From contig QEOQ01000508.1 of NCBI GenBank assembly GCA_010279815.1, positions 3,003,873-3,063,620 on the forward strand: a DNA stretch of 59,748 bases, in the 5' to 3' direction. How positions within the stretch are numbered: the stretch's first letter is position 1; each line of letters opens with the position of its first letter. Shown here in pieces: positions 21,326-34,283 of the stretch. Both the position numbers and the translations under genes were made by a program. The notes beneath the pieces were generated by a model. That model was not told the DNA's origin, did no database searches, and saw nothing but the letters and a program-made list of their open reading frames with translations. This stretch comes from Brachionus plicatilis (taxonomy: Eukaryota; Rotifera; Eurotatoria; Ploima; Brachionidae).

Positions 21326-23146
21326 CACAAGAAAATTGGTTGTTTTTATTTCGTTTATTTTAAAATAATATTTGACAAGATTTTTTTGAAATTTTATTAA
21401 CTTTCATAATTATTTTCATGAAAAGAGCACAAAATTTTTCCACGAAAAATGTTGCCATAAAAAAAACAGGTTTTATTTTTGCATTTTAATTATGCTAAGC
21501 ATTTATTGGTAAATTAGAAAAAAAGTTTAGAATACATAAAAGTGTTGTAAATCCATTGAAAGAATAAAAACTTAATTCGCCGATTCTCTTAAAATTAATA
21601 TTTAAAAATTCTTTTTTTTAAATTTTTCGTATTGAAAATTTGAAATTTTTATGACAGACTCATCAATCAATATAATTCATCAACATAAATACTTTTGTTA
21701 AATTAAATAAACATTTATTATTAAAAGTCGTCCCTAAAACCAATTTTAATTAAATATAAAAATTTGAATTAAAATTTTCTTATTCTCAACTTTATTTTAA
21801 AACTATTTATAAAAAGAACTTATCAATTTTTTTATGGTTGTATCAAAGAAAAAATCATTCCTAAGTCAAGTATAAGAAGTTTAAATTTTGCATTTAATTT
21901 ACTTAATTAGACACAGCAACTATCTGTATTGCATTAGACGAACTTTTAAAATTTGTTCAAAAGGAATCACATGTTTTGTCTATGTTAAGTTTTAATTAAA
22001 TAGATGACTCAAAATTAATTAATATTGATTGAGTGATTACTTATTGACGTTTGATTAAAAAATGTCTATATTTTAGTAGTTTAAACTTTTAGAAAATTTT
22101 AATTAAAAAGCGAAAAATGTGATTTCAGAAAATAAATTTTGATCCAGATTGTGAGATTAAAACAATCTAAAAAAAATTTTTTTTTATAGAATTTAAATGA
22201 ACATTAATCATAGGGCTAGTTCCCGTAATGAACATTATTAGGTAACTAATAATAATGACCTGATCAAAACTTCATTTATTCAAGTAATTTTAAAATATAA
22301 ATCATAAAAAAAATTGAATACAAATTTAAAAATAAAATTTTTTTAATTTTAAATCAGATTTTGTAAAAAAACATTGTTTTTGCATAAATTATATTAATAT
22401 TATTAAAAATTGATGAGAGTGAAGTTGGAAGCAAATTTGTTAAAATAACACATAAAAAAACTTTTTCAAAATGAATATTGAAACAAAGTTTTTTTTTTAA
22501 CAATAATCAACAAATTTTGTTAATTTTTAAAATATTCTAAAATTTCGTTAATTTATCATGTTTTAATCGGATTTTATAAAATTTTAAATAAATTGCTCTG
22601 CTCCAAATAAAAAAACAACAAATTGCTCTGCTCTCAACATCACTTTCCCTAAAAATTGATAATTTGCTTTTGAGATTAATTCTCCTGTCATCAAAATTCA
22701 ATATTTTGAATGTGAAATTTAGCATTCTAGATTAGAATCTGTGTCTGAAAATAACCCGTAGTTTCCAAGAAATTATTTACAATATTGAAATCTTTTGAAT
22801 TAAATTTAAATTTAAAAAGCTTATGCAAACAAAAATAATAATAGTCAGATAATTTTTGAATTGATTCTTTTGAAAAGTAACGTAACTAATTAAAGAGCAA
22901 CAATAATCAAAGTGATGTAGAATAATAGTGGCCATTAAAATCGATACCACAAAAATTAAATTAAATTGGGGTAAATTTTAAAAATTTGGGGTGTTTTATT
23001 AAAAATTTGTGGTATTCCAACTAAATTTCTAATATTAGTTTTAAAAGATTGATTTTTCAAAGATGAACATTAAAAGAAAAGATTAGAAATAGAAAACAGT
23101 ATTTTTTTCACACTAAAACACAAATTTGAAACATATTTTTTAAAAT
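21326..23146. other. Stretch with no supportable gene
   Basis: AT-rich intergenic DNA with only short, composition-driven frames. No repeats with clear ends were recognised. Confidence 0.5.
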
Positions 23147-23389
23147 TTAACTTATCATCAATAACTCCCCCTCACAATTTGAAACAGCTTTTATTTGATG
23201 ACCATTAAATGTGGCAAACTTCGGAGTTTTAACTCGTTTATTATGAATAAACATTACATGTGTTTTTGACCAATTTATGTTCAAACGATTGAAAATACAC
23301 CAAGTGAAAAGTGGAGATAAACTCTTATTGAAAGAAACTTCTAAACTTTCGATGTTATCATCCGATTTTAAATTTCTAGTAACAACCAT
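23147..23389 (-). pseudogene. LINE reverse transcriptase fragment (post-catalytic region)
   Basis: The 80-codon minus-strand frame contains FNKSLSPLFTWCIFNRLNIN followed by WSKTHVMFIHNKR and FNGHQIKAV. This is the region after the YADD box in non-LTR reverse transcriptases (W…N-x-L-x-I/L-N-x-x-KT-x-x-MxF, then G-x-x-I-x-x-V). The YADD box itself is missing: only VVTRNLKSDDN remains upstream. The fragment is dead and differs from the LINE at 4619. Confidence 0.65.
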
Positions 23390-23577
23390 TAATTAATCAA
23401 ATTTTGATATTTAATTTTTAAGAAAAAAATAATGAACTTTTTTATTTTTGGCCGTAGATAAATTCGGTAGAAAAGGGACAAGGATTGAAGAAACATTTAA
23501 AAAGAGAGTGAAGCATAAACATGATTTAATTTTTTTAAACTGTTACCAAACACATAAATTTGTTTTTTCATAAATAT

Positions 23578-23710
23578 TAGCGTAATCATTTGAATTGAGT
23601 GACATATCTTTAAAATAGAAAAGTCTATTTTAGTGACAATATGTTATAATATGTAAAAGATTCTATTGTGACATGTCACTAAATTCGTATAATTAGGTTA
23701 ATAAACTCTA
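23578..23710. mobile_element. MITE with GTGACATGTCAC repeats, copy 2 (inverted)
   Basis: Reverse-complement copy of 6783–6940, recognisable by TGAATTGAGTGACATATCTT, AAAATAGAAAAGTCTATTTT and TGTGACATGTCACTAAATTC. The copies differ by scattered substitutions, so insertion is not recent. Confidence 0.7.
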
Positions 23711-24177
23711 ACCCTTTTTTGTAAAAATTAAAAAAAATTAAGTGAAAAAAGTGAAAAAAGTCAATTAAAAGATAAGAAAAGTGTCATTTGATTTAAAAAA
23801 TAATTTTATAGAATATTTTATTTAATAATTTTTAATATTTGAAGAAAATGTGGATGTCAAAATATAAAATCAGATTTTGTCTGATTTTTTGTTGGTTTTT
23901 GAAAATTTGGTAATTTGAAAAAAAAAATCAACGAATAAATAAAAAATGAAAAAAAAATGAAAAATTCTTAAAAGGACTTAGTAAAATAAAAATGTTAGCC
24001 CTAAGGAATGTTGAAGTTTTTTTTAATTTTTAGTAATAAAATTAATTAAATATATTGGAAAAGAAGCCATTTTTACATTTTTCTTTCCAAAATCTTCATT
24101 TTTTTGGCCGTAAGCATTTAGGAACGATTTTACTAAAATTTACGTATTCATTATACAAATACAAAGTTATCATAATA

Positions 24178-24269
24178 CAAAGTTGTTTAAAATTCCCAAA
24201 ATAAAGTCCAAGTCATTCAAAAAAAAAGTCCGGACTTGGACTTGACTTCTGAAATTTAAAACAACTTTG
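24178..24269. mobile_element. Short hAT-type MITE relative
   Basis: CAAAGTTGTTTAAAATTC (24178–24195) is mirrored by AATTTAAAACAACTTTG ending at 24269, with GGACTTGGACTTGACTT inside. This is the same terminal design as the copies at 38226 and 45198, but shorter. No convincing 8-bp duplication is left; the right side runs into a (TTA)n microsatellite (24270–24293). Confidence 0.6.
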
Positions 24270-24876
24270 TTATTATTATTATTATTATTATTATACCAAC
24301 TGAACCGATATCAGATCATATCAGTTGTTATCAGATATGATGTGACAAGTTAATTTTCAGCACTGTAAAAGGCACTTTAATAAGTAAGATCAATTTTTAA
24401 TTAAAAAGATCGTCGTCATTTGCTTCTTTTAAATAAAAATATAGCTTTCAAAGCTTTTATAATTATATGATTAATATTAGATGGTTGATCATATATTTTA
24501 TGTTTTCTTTCATGATAATTAAATTTTTTTAGCTAGATTTTAATTAAAATTGTTTTTTTTTATTTTCACTTTTTTAGAACATGATTTTAGTTGTTTCGAC
24601 TAAATTTTGTTTAATATATTTTACGAACCTACATTTCAAGTTTTTGTTTATGGAATTATGAATTTTATAAAATGGTTTCTAAAGTCTCAAAAATCAGATT
24701 CAAGAGTAAATAAAATACCTTGACAATAAAAAAAATCCATTAAATATTCAGAATCATATGACATTAATTTTAATCAAAGGAAATTTCTCGAAATTGGTAA
24801 AACTTAATTTGGGGATAAAAATCACATAATGCAATACTTAATCATATGCTTATGACATTGATGACTTAATTTCCTC

Positions 24877-24884
24877 TATAAATA
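24877..24884 (+). promoter_or_regulatory. TATA box of peptide gene copy 3
   Basis: TATAAATA 78 bp before the ATG, inside a block conserved with the copy-1 promoter. Homology between these two 5' flanks extends back to about 24530. Confidence 0.65.
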
Positions 24885-24961
24885 TAAATTCATTTCGGAA
24901 TTTTCAATTCAAAAATCCTAAAAACAGAATCAGTGACTTTAATCTAAAAAAATCAGTTATA

Positions 24962-25240
24962 ATGAACAAAGCATTGAATTTAGTATTGGTATTAGCTTTA
25001 GTCGCTTCATTGATGGTTGTAAGCGAAGCAAGAAGAGGACAACAAAGAGAAAGACCAGGACTTAGACCAAGACCTAGACCAGAGTCAGACAGTGAATCGA
25101 ATGAATCACACAGATCAGTTACAGGGGTTTATGATTCATCAGAAGAACGAATTCGAGTACCAAGAAATGAGTCTTTAGAATCTGCGGAAAGCAATGAATC
25201 TCGTCCTAGACCAAGACCAAATCGAAGACCATTTAATTAG
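24962..25240 (+). CDS. Small secreted Pro/Arg/Ser-rich peptide precursor, copy 3
   Basis: 92-aa intronless ORF with the same signal peptide and mature sequence as copies 1 and 2, ending RRPFN instead of RRTFN. By direct reading the first 88 codons are nucleotide-identical to copies 1 and 2, synonymous sites included. The 3' flank is unrelated to theirs. The 5' flank resembles that of copy 1 but with many differences, so the coding region is much more alike than its surroundings. AATAAA at about 25298–25303 lies downstream of the stop. Location of the product: secreted; role unknown. Confidence 0.85.
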   Translation: MNKALNLVLVLALVASLMVVSEARRGQQRERPGLRPRPRPESDSESNESHRSVTGVYDSSEERIRVPRNESLESAESNESRPRPRPNRRPFN

Positions 25241-25773
25241 AATTTAAAAAAAATTATTTTCCCATTAAAATCTGTATTTAACATTTTTGTACCCTAATAA
25301 AATAAATCCAATTTTTTAGTTTAACAACAATAACGTTTTTAAAATAGAAGAGAAGTGCTAATGTTTATTTTATATTCAAAAAGATTCTTATTCAAATACA
25401 GTTTAATTGAAATGTCCGGTTTAAAGAATTTAAAAAAGTTTCACAATCTAACAAAAATTGATTCTTAAATTATTCTATTTAGTTCTTTTATTTCATTTTT
25501 TAAATCCTGAAGAGCTTAGAAATAAAAATTTAAGTTATCAATAAAATCACTTGGGAAAAATAATATTTGATTAATTCATTTCAGTTAATTCTAAAAACAA
25601 AAATTTCAATCACATCAAAAATATTTTATTTAAAATATACTGCCAATTTTTATATTGTAGTACAGGCCGAATGACACATTAAATTTGAAATAATAATAAT
25701 ATTGGCAAAATGGCTTTTGTATAAGTAGTCAAGAATAAAGCTTACTTTAAACGATTTCAAGTAAAACGTAAAG

Positions 25774-26110
25774 GGGTCTACCTAGTATCCACCAACAAAA
25801 ATCTGTCACCCACAAATAAAAAAACTTGGTCACAAAAATTTTTTTAATATCTTTCAAAAACTGCCACTAAATATTTTAAATAATAAAATGCCTATGATTT
25901 TAAGGAAAAAAAAATTTCCTAATTTTTGAAGATTGAAAAAATTCAAAAAAAATAAAACGAATGACAATTCATTGAATGATGCATAGCCAATATTATATGA
26001 GAATCCGACGAATTTGTTAATAAACCTAAAAAAGATCGTCCAAAATTAACTGGGAAATTGGTTTTCTTTAAATTATTTTAATTTAATTTTTTTTATTAAC
26101 ACTATTTTAT
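25774..26110 (+). mobile_element. GGGTCTACC foldback relative (right end not found)
   Basis: Begins GGGTCTACCTAGTATCCACC, nearly the start of the element at 54925. It also shares an internal block: AAAATGCCTATGATTTTAAG, then text reading like KPKKxRxK near 26025. The right inverted arm could not be identified, so this copy may be truncated; the end given is where shared sequence stops. Confidence 0.55.
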
Positions 26111-26304
26111 AAACACTATTTGAATAAATTATATAATAAATTTAATATTTGTTTACAAAATATTTGTGTTAACTAGTTATTTGGTTAAACATAATGTAAA
26201 AATTATTTTTTTTTTTAATTCGGCACAAAAAAATTTTCTTTTGTAGTGATTTTTGTTTAAAAGCTTTTGGTTTTTGGGGAACAGTTTTTTAAATGTGGGG
26301 AACC

Positions 26305-26766
26305 ATTTATCTCAAATACAAAGTGCGCAGTGAAGGAAGAACTGACTACAATGCCAGAAAACGCTTGATTCTTAAAGAAAAAAATTAAAACAACACACCA
26401 AAATACCGAATGGTTGTCCGAATTTCCAACACAGACGGAACCACTCAAATCTCCTATGCTTGCATTCAAGGAGACGTGATTATGGTTGCGGTATACTCGC
26501 ATGAGTTGCCAAGATATGGAGTAAAAGTTGTTCTGACCAATTATACTTCGACCTACGCCACTGTTTTGTTATTGACCAGAAGAATATTGAAAAAGCAAAA
26601 GCTAGATAATGTTTATGCTGGTGCCAAACAAGTCAATGGTTAATAGTACAATATCGAGGATTATGATGGACAGCCAGATGCTTTCCAATGTTTCTTGGAT
26701 GTCTGTTTGGCTAGAACTTCAATCGGAGCTAGAGTGTTTGCTGCCGAGCCGCTGCCATTAATGTAG
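26305..26766 (+). pseudogene. RPL5: Processed pseudogene of ribosomal protein L5 (uL18)
   Basis: An uninterrupted, intronless stretch aligns in order with the first half of eukaryotic RPL5: [75 protein letters not shown], then [19 protein letters not shown] and [13 protein letters not shown]. It is broken by TAA at 26386–26388 and TAA TAG at 26641–26646, and homology ends by about 26750. The N-terminus is also missing. A functional RPL5 must be elsewhere. LINE machinery active in this genome is the likely source (inference). Confidence 0.88.
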
Positions 26767-27830
26767 TACAGACCGAGTGTAAGAATAATAAGCTTGGTAT
26801 TTAGTTAAATATTTTATTTTAAATAAGTTTAGAAATAAAAAATGAATCTCTTTTCTTTTTAAGCTACAAATTATATATTTTTATTCTGATCATGTGACCA
26901 TACTACAAAATTTTAAAATAAAAAAATGTTCATTCAAAAATTTTATTTTATTTGATTTTTGGTATCTTTTAATAATCTGTTCTGATTTTCAAAACTTCAG
27001 ACTCATTTGTTTATAAGTTCTTGTTTTTTGAAAAAATATGAAATTACATTTGGTTTAATTTTTTGCGTTTGAATTACAAAATGTATCCAATTTTGAAATA
27101 AAATTGAAAAAGTGCGATGTTACAAATATTTTTTTCAGTTTATAATAAAAAAATAATTTTAAGTTAATATTGCAAGTATGAAAAACTTGTTTAAATTTTT
27201 TAAATTTTGACTTTGGGTTTGTGTTATGATGATATTTAAGTTAATATTTGTAGATTAAAAAGACTATCTACGCTCTGTTTTCCATTTTTTATAAATTGAG
27301 TATCTGTTAATATGCATCAATTGAACTTCAATTATCACTGAAGTCAAAATTTTTAAAGAAAAAACAAAGATTTTCGGGTCGGTTAGGTGAACTATGGTCC
27401 ATCTTTTAGAGGAACAATTCTTGTTCCCAGATTTAAGTATAAAAGGCATTTGGGTATTTTGGATTGTTGAAAGGGTAATACCAGGTCAACTAGATCAGAA
27501 CAAATGCTATTCCTTAAAGCTCCTTCAAATTAAAAAAAAAACAAAAATATTATTAATTTCAATTGTTTATTTTTATATCAGTATCGAGAATTAGGCATTC
27601 TTTTCTAAATAGCTATTTTATTCAATATATTCTCATAGTCTAAAAATTTTTTACCTAATTCTATTTTTGTTCACCTTTTCGTGAACAAAAAAATTAGGTG
27701 AACTTATAGTTCACAAACCCGAGAACAAAAATTGATCGCAACATATGTGAACTATGGTCCAACAAACCGACTAGATCGAGTTTTTCAACAATTGCATATC
27801 AATTTAAATCTAAATGAATTATTTTCATTT

Positions 27831-27925
27831 TATTTCATCTTATTTAACTTTATTTTTAATTTTTTTGTTTCATATATTTTATTTTGAAGGTTGCTAAATG
27901 TACAGATAAACAAATAAATAATTTA
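27831..27925 (+). repeat. 3' end of the SINE-like family
   Basis: TTCATCTTATTTAACTTTATTT and ACAGATAAACAAATAAATAA match the 3' region of the copy at 15390–15736. A divergent truncated copy. Confidence 0.5.
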
Positions 27926-27929
27926 AAAG

Positions 27930-30900
27930 TTAAAAAAAGAAATTTCAATATTTTTTTCAAATTTCTAAACAAAAAGAAAACTCATTCTTAATAGTTTGAA
28001 GAGTTTAATTTCAAATATGAAAATGTTTGCAATATACATTTTGTGATTCAAATACAAAAAATCAAACAATTTCCATTATGATTGATTTTTTTCAAATTTT
28101 TTTAGACAAAATATTTCCCTTTCAACATAATGATATAATTAAAATATTCAAAATCAAGTGTTTCAGAAAATCATTTCATTTCAAATCCAGAATAGATCAG
28201 TAAGAAAAAACTACCAATATCAAGTCAGTTTGATTCATTAATCAAAGTGATTACACTATTCAAATTGAATAACTTTCTTAAAAAGATTATTAATTAATTA
28301 ATTGTTGATTAATTTGTTTTTAAATAATAAAATTTTTAAAATAAATTGTTTTCTTTATTAAAAACAGTTCAAATAAATGTCATATAAAAATGATAAATCT
28401 CAAAAAGCGCATGAATAAATTTTTGCTATCTTTAAATAAAGGATTAAGTCTGCTTGTTCCAAATCATTGGTAATTCACTAATGTCATATGATTTTTGAAA
28501 TAAATGTCGATTGAAAGAGACCTGCGCATTCATTAATTACCAAAAATAGAATTTTTTTTGGGGTTCTGTTGATTGAAAATTTCAAAAAAATTCTAAAAAT
28601 ATTTTAAAAGTCAAATTTTGCAAATTTTTCGAAAAGTTTGATGAAAAATCAGTGTTAAATACCTAAGAATGCCTTTACCTTTGAAAAAAAAAAATTAAGT
28701 TAATATCAAATCTGAGTTTTACTTTTTGATCTAGATCAAAGTTAGATAGTGAATTTTGTTCTTGTCAAAGATTTTTTCATTCAGATTGAATTTTATTTTT
28801 GGCTGTAAAACATATTTTACTCATAATATATTGGAAATATTAAATTGCAATAAAATTTTACTTTCAGTCTTTTTTAAATATTTAATTATCAAATATTTAT
28901 ACATATTAATATTATTTAATAATAATTCAATATTTAATGTTCTTGTGTTTTTACTTGAAATTTTAGATTGTTTTTTTTTTTTATTCTGGCTCAATATGGT
29001 TCAACGAGAATTAATTTGTAGATTATTTCGCTACCATTTTATCATAAAACCAATATGGATCATTTTAATAATGTCAATGAAATCGGTGGTTTATAAAGTG
29101 CTGATTAGTATAATACTCATATCTATAAAATCAATTTATCGACCACTTGTTCTCTAAATCCTGAAAATTCTAAAAGGTTAGTATAATAATAAATTCTAAT
29201 CTAATTTTAAATATTCTTTGTATCAGTTTGCCCAGTGAATTTATTTATCAAATTTTATTTTTTATCTATATGGCTAGGCAGACTGATAACCATTGCGTAG
29301 GGCTTAAGCAGTTATCTTTTCACTAGAGTTTTATTTAGTATTTTTTGACCTTGCCAATTAGTATTTTCGCATTTGTCCAAAAATATTCTTTCACTTTTAA
29401 TTCGATTGAGTAATAAACAGTTATTTTTTTTTTAGATTTTTAAAATATCAAATTTTTTTCTTAAAGCCTTAGTTTTGTTTATTCAACTTTTATCAATACA
29501 AAAATCTGTAAGAAATTTCTTGCGAAAATTTAATTTTCTATTTGTTTTTCGTAATATTATATGTATCTTTTATTCAGTTTAAAATACAATCCGAAATTCA
29601 GCAGTTTTTATGGCTACAATTTTTTTTTTAATTTTATCAAAATAAAGATGGCAATCCAATTAAAACAAATTTAAGCTTAATTTTTATTTAATATGGTTTC
29701 AGTGTATAGAATTGTTAAAATATGTGAATAAAAGAGACAAGCAAAGGTTGTAAAACTTAGAAATGAACCCTTTAAAGATTAGATTTTCTAAAAGTTGTTT
29801 AAACCTGCAATGATGTAAATGAGTTGACAAATTTCTTAAATTTTGCGTCTTGAAAATAAAGGCGAGATTGATTAGGTGAAAAGCACTTGTTGATTTATTC
29901 AATTTCATTTTTAATAGATTAAACAAAAAATATGTTTAATATTTTGATAAACTAGAAAATTTCTAAAAAATTCTAAAATAGATTAATCAGAAAACAAAAC
30001 ATAATTACTAGTTCTAATTTTTAAGCTAATTGTTATTAAGGAAAAGAAAACTATAATTAAATTGATACATTTAATTTGAAAAAAAAGATTGTTGCTTTAG
30101 AAATATTTAAATCGGTAATTAAATCATAAAAATTAGTTAGTAAATTTTTTAAATAAAGTTTTAATTGTTAAAAATTTAGATTCTTTAATAAAGTTAATTA
30201 TTTTTAATTAGAAATATTAAAAGAAAATTCTCATTAAATTTTTATTAGCTGTTAAATTAAGAATTTCATTAAGTTATTATTCTTCAAGCCTAAATCCAGC
30301 AGTCAGTCATTGTATTTTAGAACTCTGAATTACACGAATTTGTACGTTGTTATTTAATTTCCAAAAAAAAGTTAAATAAAATTTAATATATAGTAGTGAA
30401 TAAAGATGTTCTTTTAAAAAAATGTTCCCGATCTCTTTTATTTCGGTTTAATGATCGAATTAGTAAAATATTAATAAAATGCAAGACATCAACAAATAAT
30501 AAATTACTTAGGACACTAAGATAGCTCAAAATCATCAAAATTAAAAAAGTAGTTTATTAATTAGCTTATGCATATATTATTTTTTTATTGCAACCAAAAG
30601 ATTTTGGCTAATTTTGAATAAATTTTTAATGAAAAAAACAAAAAATCAGTGAATATTATAAATATAATCCAAAACAAAAGTAAAAATAAACAAACCAAAT
30701 TGTAGTTAATTGTTTTATTCTTGTAAATCGAATTTTAAATCTTCAATCGATCTTTAAAAATGGAATGAAAATAACTATGATTTCAATTTATAAAATAAAG
30801 AATTTAGACAAAGCTATTATTTAGTTTTTCTAATGAATTTTTTTCACAAATTGATTAAAATTTATTATAGTTAATCAAGAACTGAAATTTTAGTAATATT

Positions 30901-33900
30901 TAGACATAGAACTATCATTACATAAAAATAATCTCATTTGTTTGATTAGAATTTAAATATTTTGGATTTATTTATTCAAATTTAGTAAATATTCAATCTT
31001 CATAGTAAAATCAGAAGATTAAAGAAATAATTTTCAAAAATTTTTTTTATAATGAGTGAAAATCACCAAAATAATATTTATTTCCTTAAAGTTTATCCAT
31101 AATAAAACTAATATTTAGTAACGATTATAAAATTACCATAGTTACAATAGTAAATTTTTAAATTTAAATCATCGCCAGAATTTAAGCAACTTGAAAATAA
31201 ATAAAAATAAATTAAATATTATCAAAAAGGGTCGATTTTTCCCAAAATTCTTTGAATCTTTTTATATTTTAATAGATGTAAAAATATATCCTTGTTGAAT
31301 TTAATTGTAAATTGAGCAAAAAAGATAATTAATAAACATAAACTTATTGGTATAGATCTTTTTTAGGATGCTTTAATTTTACTTTATTTATAATAACAAT
31401 ATAATATACAAATTTAAAACCTTAATTATTAAATTCACTAAATTTAGTTAAATCCAATATAAATTAAGTATAAACCATTTCTTGTTTATTGTTAAATTAT
31501 TTAAATTTTCGCGAATAAAAACATTGTTTAAAGTGAATGGTTAAAATAAATTTTTAATAGCATAATTTTACCTTTGATTTTGTCATGTATAAATATCCTT
31601 ATTTTATTTTGAAATTTGCTTGTTTAATTGATAAAGTGGACTTAAAAGATTGATCTTGTATTCTTTTGTCATTTTTTGTTGAATAAATATTGAACAGACA
31701 TTAATTTTAAAAATTTCAAAAATTATTTATTGAGTAAATCTGTATCCAAGTTGTATACAGATTTGAAAAAAAAATTATTGAATTGACACCAAGTTAAAAT
31801 TGAATCTAATTTTATTTGTCTTTCTGGGAAAAATTAAATATTTTCAATTTTTTAACATTAATTTTTAATAGAAATTTTTTTGCAATACCTTGAAATTAAA
31901 TTATAAAGTGGTAAAATAAAAAAAGATAGTTTCATTCATTCTTTATCTAAATGGCCATATCTGTTAGTCCAAAAATGAAGTATTAATTTTTTTTCCAAAA
32001 TCCAAAATTATGCAATTTGGGATGAAAAGGATATCAACAATTGATTTTAAGAGTTCAAAATCTAGCAAAAACCAAAAGATAGTTATCTAAACAACAGATT
32101 TAAAAAATATTGTAAATTATTTGACTCGGTTATATAATACTTCTGTATGTTTTCATTCAAAAAAGTCGGGGGAAAATTTTTATAAGAAAAGAAAAGTTTA
32201 AAAGTTGTAGGAATCATATTATCCAACTTACAAAGTTAATTCGTGGAGGACATGAAAGCCAATTTATTAACATAAGGTCATTTAATTAAGCCGAATGCAA
32301 ATTCGTATTTTATTTACGAATTCAAATAGCTAAAATTTAAATAATATCATTAAGAAACAAAAATAAAGCTATCTCATAATCTAAGAGGATTAAACAAAAA
32401 CGTAATTTCATTTAAAGTCACATTAAATTTACTACTCGTTTCCGAGCTCCCCTAAAACAAAATTTTATTGCACTTACTCTTTATACAAACTAATTCTAAT
32501 CCATTTACAAATTTAACAACATATTACTAAGAATAGAGATGAATTTTTATTTGTTTTATCTTGCTACCAAAATAAAAAAGAGCTCTTCTTTATTTGAGGT
32601 GTTCTATTCTACAAATCTAATTCAATTCAGTAGCTATTCCGTTTATTTTTCTAATAATTAAAAACAAAATATGTAGACAGATAAGATCAATTTGAATATT
32701 AGTCTCGATTGTAATATTATCTAAAAACCACCTAATTGAATTAGCCATTTAAAGCAATCTTATAGGGCTTATAATAATAGTTCTTTTTGGCCGAAAAATA
32801 AAAGTTCCAAGTTACAATTTCTTTGTTAGAATTTCTGAAATAAATGTTAAATTATATGCTGTGATCTAATTTAATTTTACGAACTTCTTGCTGTGTTGAG
32901 GCTATCCAAATCTTGTTATGGTGCTCTAATTTAATTTTCTGTTTATATTCTTTCAGTATCTAAAGGCTATTTTTATATTTAGAAAAAAATGGATTTTGCT
33001 AAATTTGAATTTTGATATTTTGGGATTTCCTTTGAACTTTATTAATTATTCTTTAATTAAAATTTGTATCATGCTGATTTAAAATTTGAAATTAACGAAT
33101 AGTTATTCCAGAGCAAGAATAAACGTTTGCCAAATACAATAGTATGAATTGTCTCTTCTTTCCATAAAGAATAATAGGGAAGGCTGCTTATCTGGCAACA
33201 TTTTATTTTATTAATTTTTTTTGACCATTTTGCAGTTCAGTTGTCTTTTATTATTTTTTTTATGTCTTTTATTAATTATACCATTCTTATTTTGGCTAAA
33301 ATAAGAATGGTTAAAATATTGCTACATTTTTGGCTAAATATTTTTTTTAATTTTTCAAAATAAACTTTCCCAGATTTAAAAATAAAACTAAAAAACATTT
33401 TACCTGAGAATTATTAGGCCAATGTATCTTGTCAATTTTATTTCCTTTTTGGTAGAAATTTTCCAAATAATAGTAAATTCAGTAAAGTTAAGTTAAGTGT
33501 ATCCACAAAATTAAAGATTTTTGAACGAAAAGTTGATGACAAATTTTTGAAATAAATTTTAACATTTATTTTATCTAAAAGCCCAAAGATCCCAACAATT
33601 CAATTTTTTTTCTGAACAATATAATAATTAGATAACTAAGCTATCAAGTCGTAAAAAAATTACAAAGTTTTGTGAAATAATTTAAAAGTCTTTAAAAAAA
33701 TGTGATCTTCTTTACAGTACTTTTTTAGCGATAGCTCGTATTTAAAGTTATGCATCTTGTTTATTTTCAACGCTGAAATTATAACTTTCAGAAATTCATT
33801 ATTTTTATTTTGAAAAAGGTTCTAAACATTTTCACCGCGTTCTTAGTCATTAAGATCAAAGCAAAAATTGTGGAAGAAATTGTAAACCGATGGAAAAAAG

Positions 33901-33928
33901 ATTTGAAGAAAGATTTTTTTTTGACTGT
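27930..33928. other. Long AT-rich stretch with no supportable gene
   Basis: About 6 kb without recognisable exons or repeats with clear ends. The only longer frame (28756–29157) has the composition of translated AT-rich noise. It could hold distal regulatory DNA or unseen upstream exons of the plus-strand gene starting near 38941, but nothing shows this. Confidence 0.4.
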
Positions 33929-34283
33929 AAAAAAAATTGGCAAAATGTTATTTATTGTACATTTATATATTTTTACATTTTTACATTTTTGAGAGAAGAA
34001 AAAAAAATCTAAAAATCAAAAAATCTAAAAAAATTTTCATTCTAGAAAAGTAATAATAAATTCGCAATTAATTAAAAGGGATTTTCAAAAAAAATTATCC
34101 TTGGTTTTTACATTTAAATTTTTCTAAAACTCCTTTTTAAGTAATTGCGAATTTATTATTACTTTTCTAGAATGAAAATTTTTTTAGATTTTTTGATTTT
34201 TAGATTTTTTTTTCTTCTCTCAAAAATGTAAAAATGTAAAAATATATAAATGTACAATAAATAACATTTTGCCAAAAATTTTT
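33929..34283. repeat. Near-perfect palindrome, arms about 145 bp, loop about 65 bp
   Basis: The left arm about 33929–34073 runs ATTGGCAAAATGTTATTTAT … AATAATAAATTCGCAATTA; the right arm about 34139–34283 is its complement with very few differences, mostly in A-run length. It carries no recognised transposon ends or target duplication. The near identity means it formed recently or is kept identical by conversion. Confidence 0.85.

Noticed and set aside
24270..24293. (TTA)n run considered as a target duplication or LINE tail
   Set aside because: A simple microsatellite; no adjoining LINE 3' sequence and no matching left flank.
27389..27765. Repeated GTGAACTATGGTCCA at 27389 and 27750 as a bounded element
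   Set aside because: The two words are direct, not inverted, and no consistent ends or target duplication could be traced.
28756..29157. 133-codon plus-strand frame
   Set aside because: Phe/Ile/Leu/Asn composition mirrors AT-rich DNA; no ATG context, splice pattern or motif supports it.
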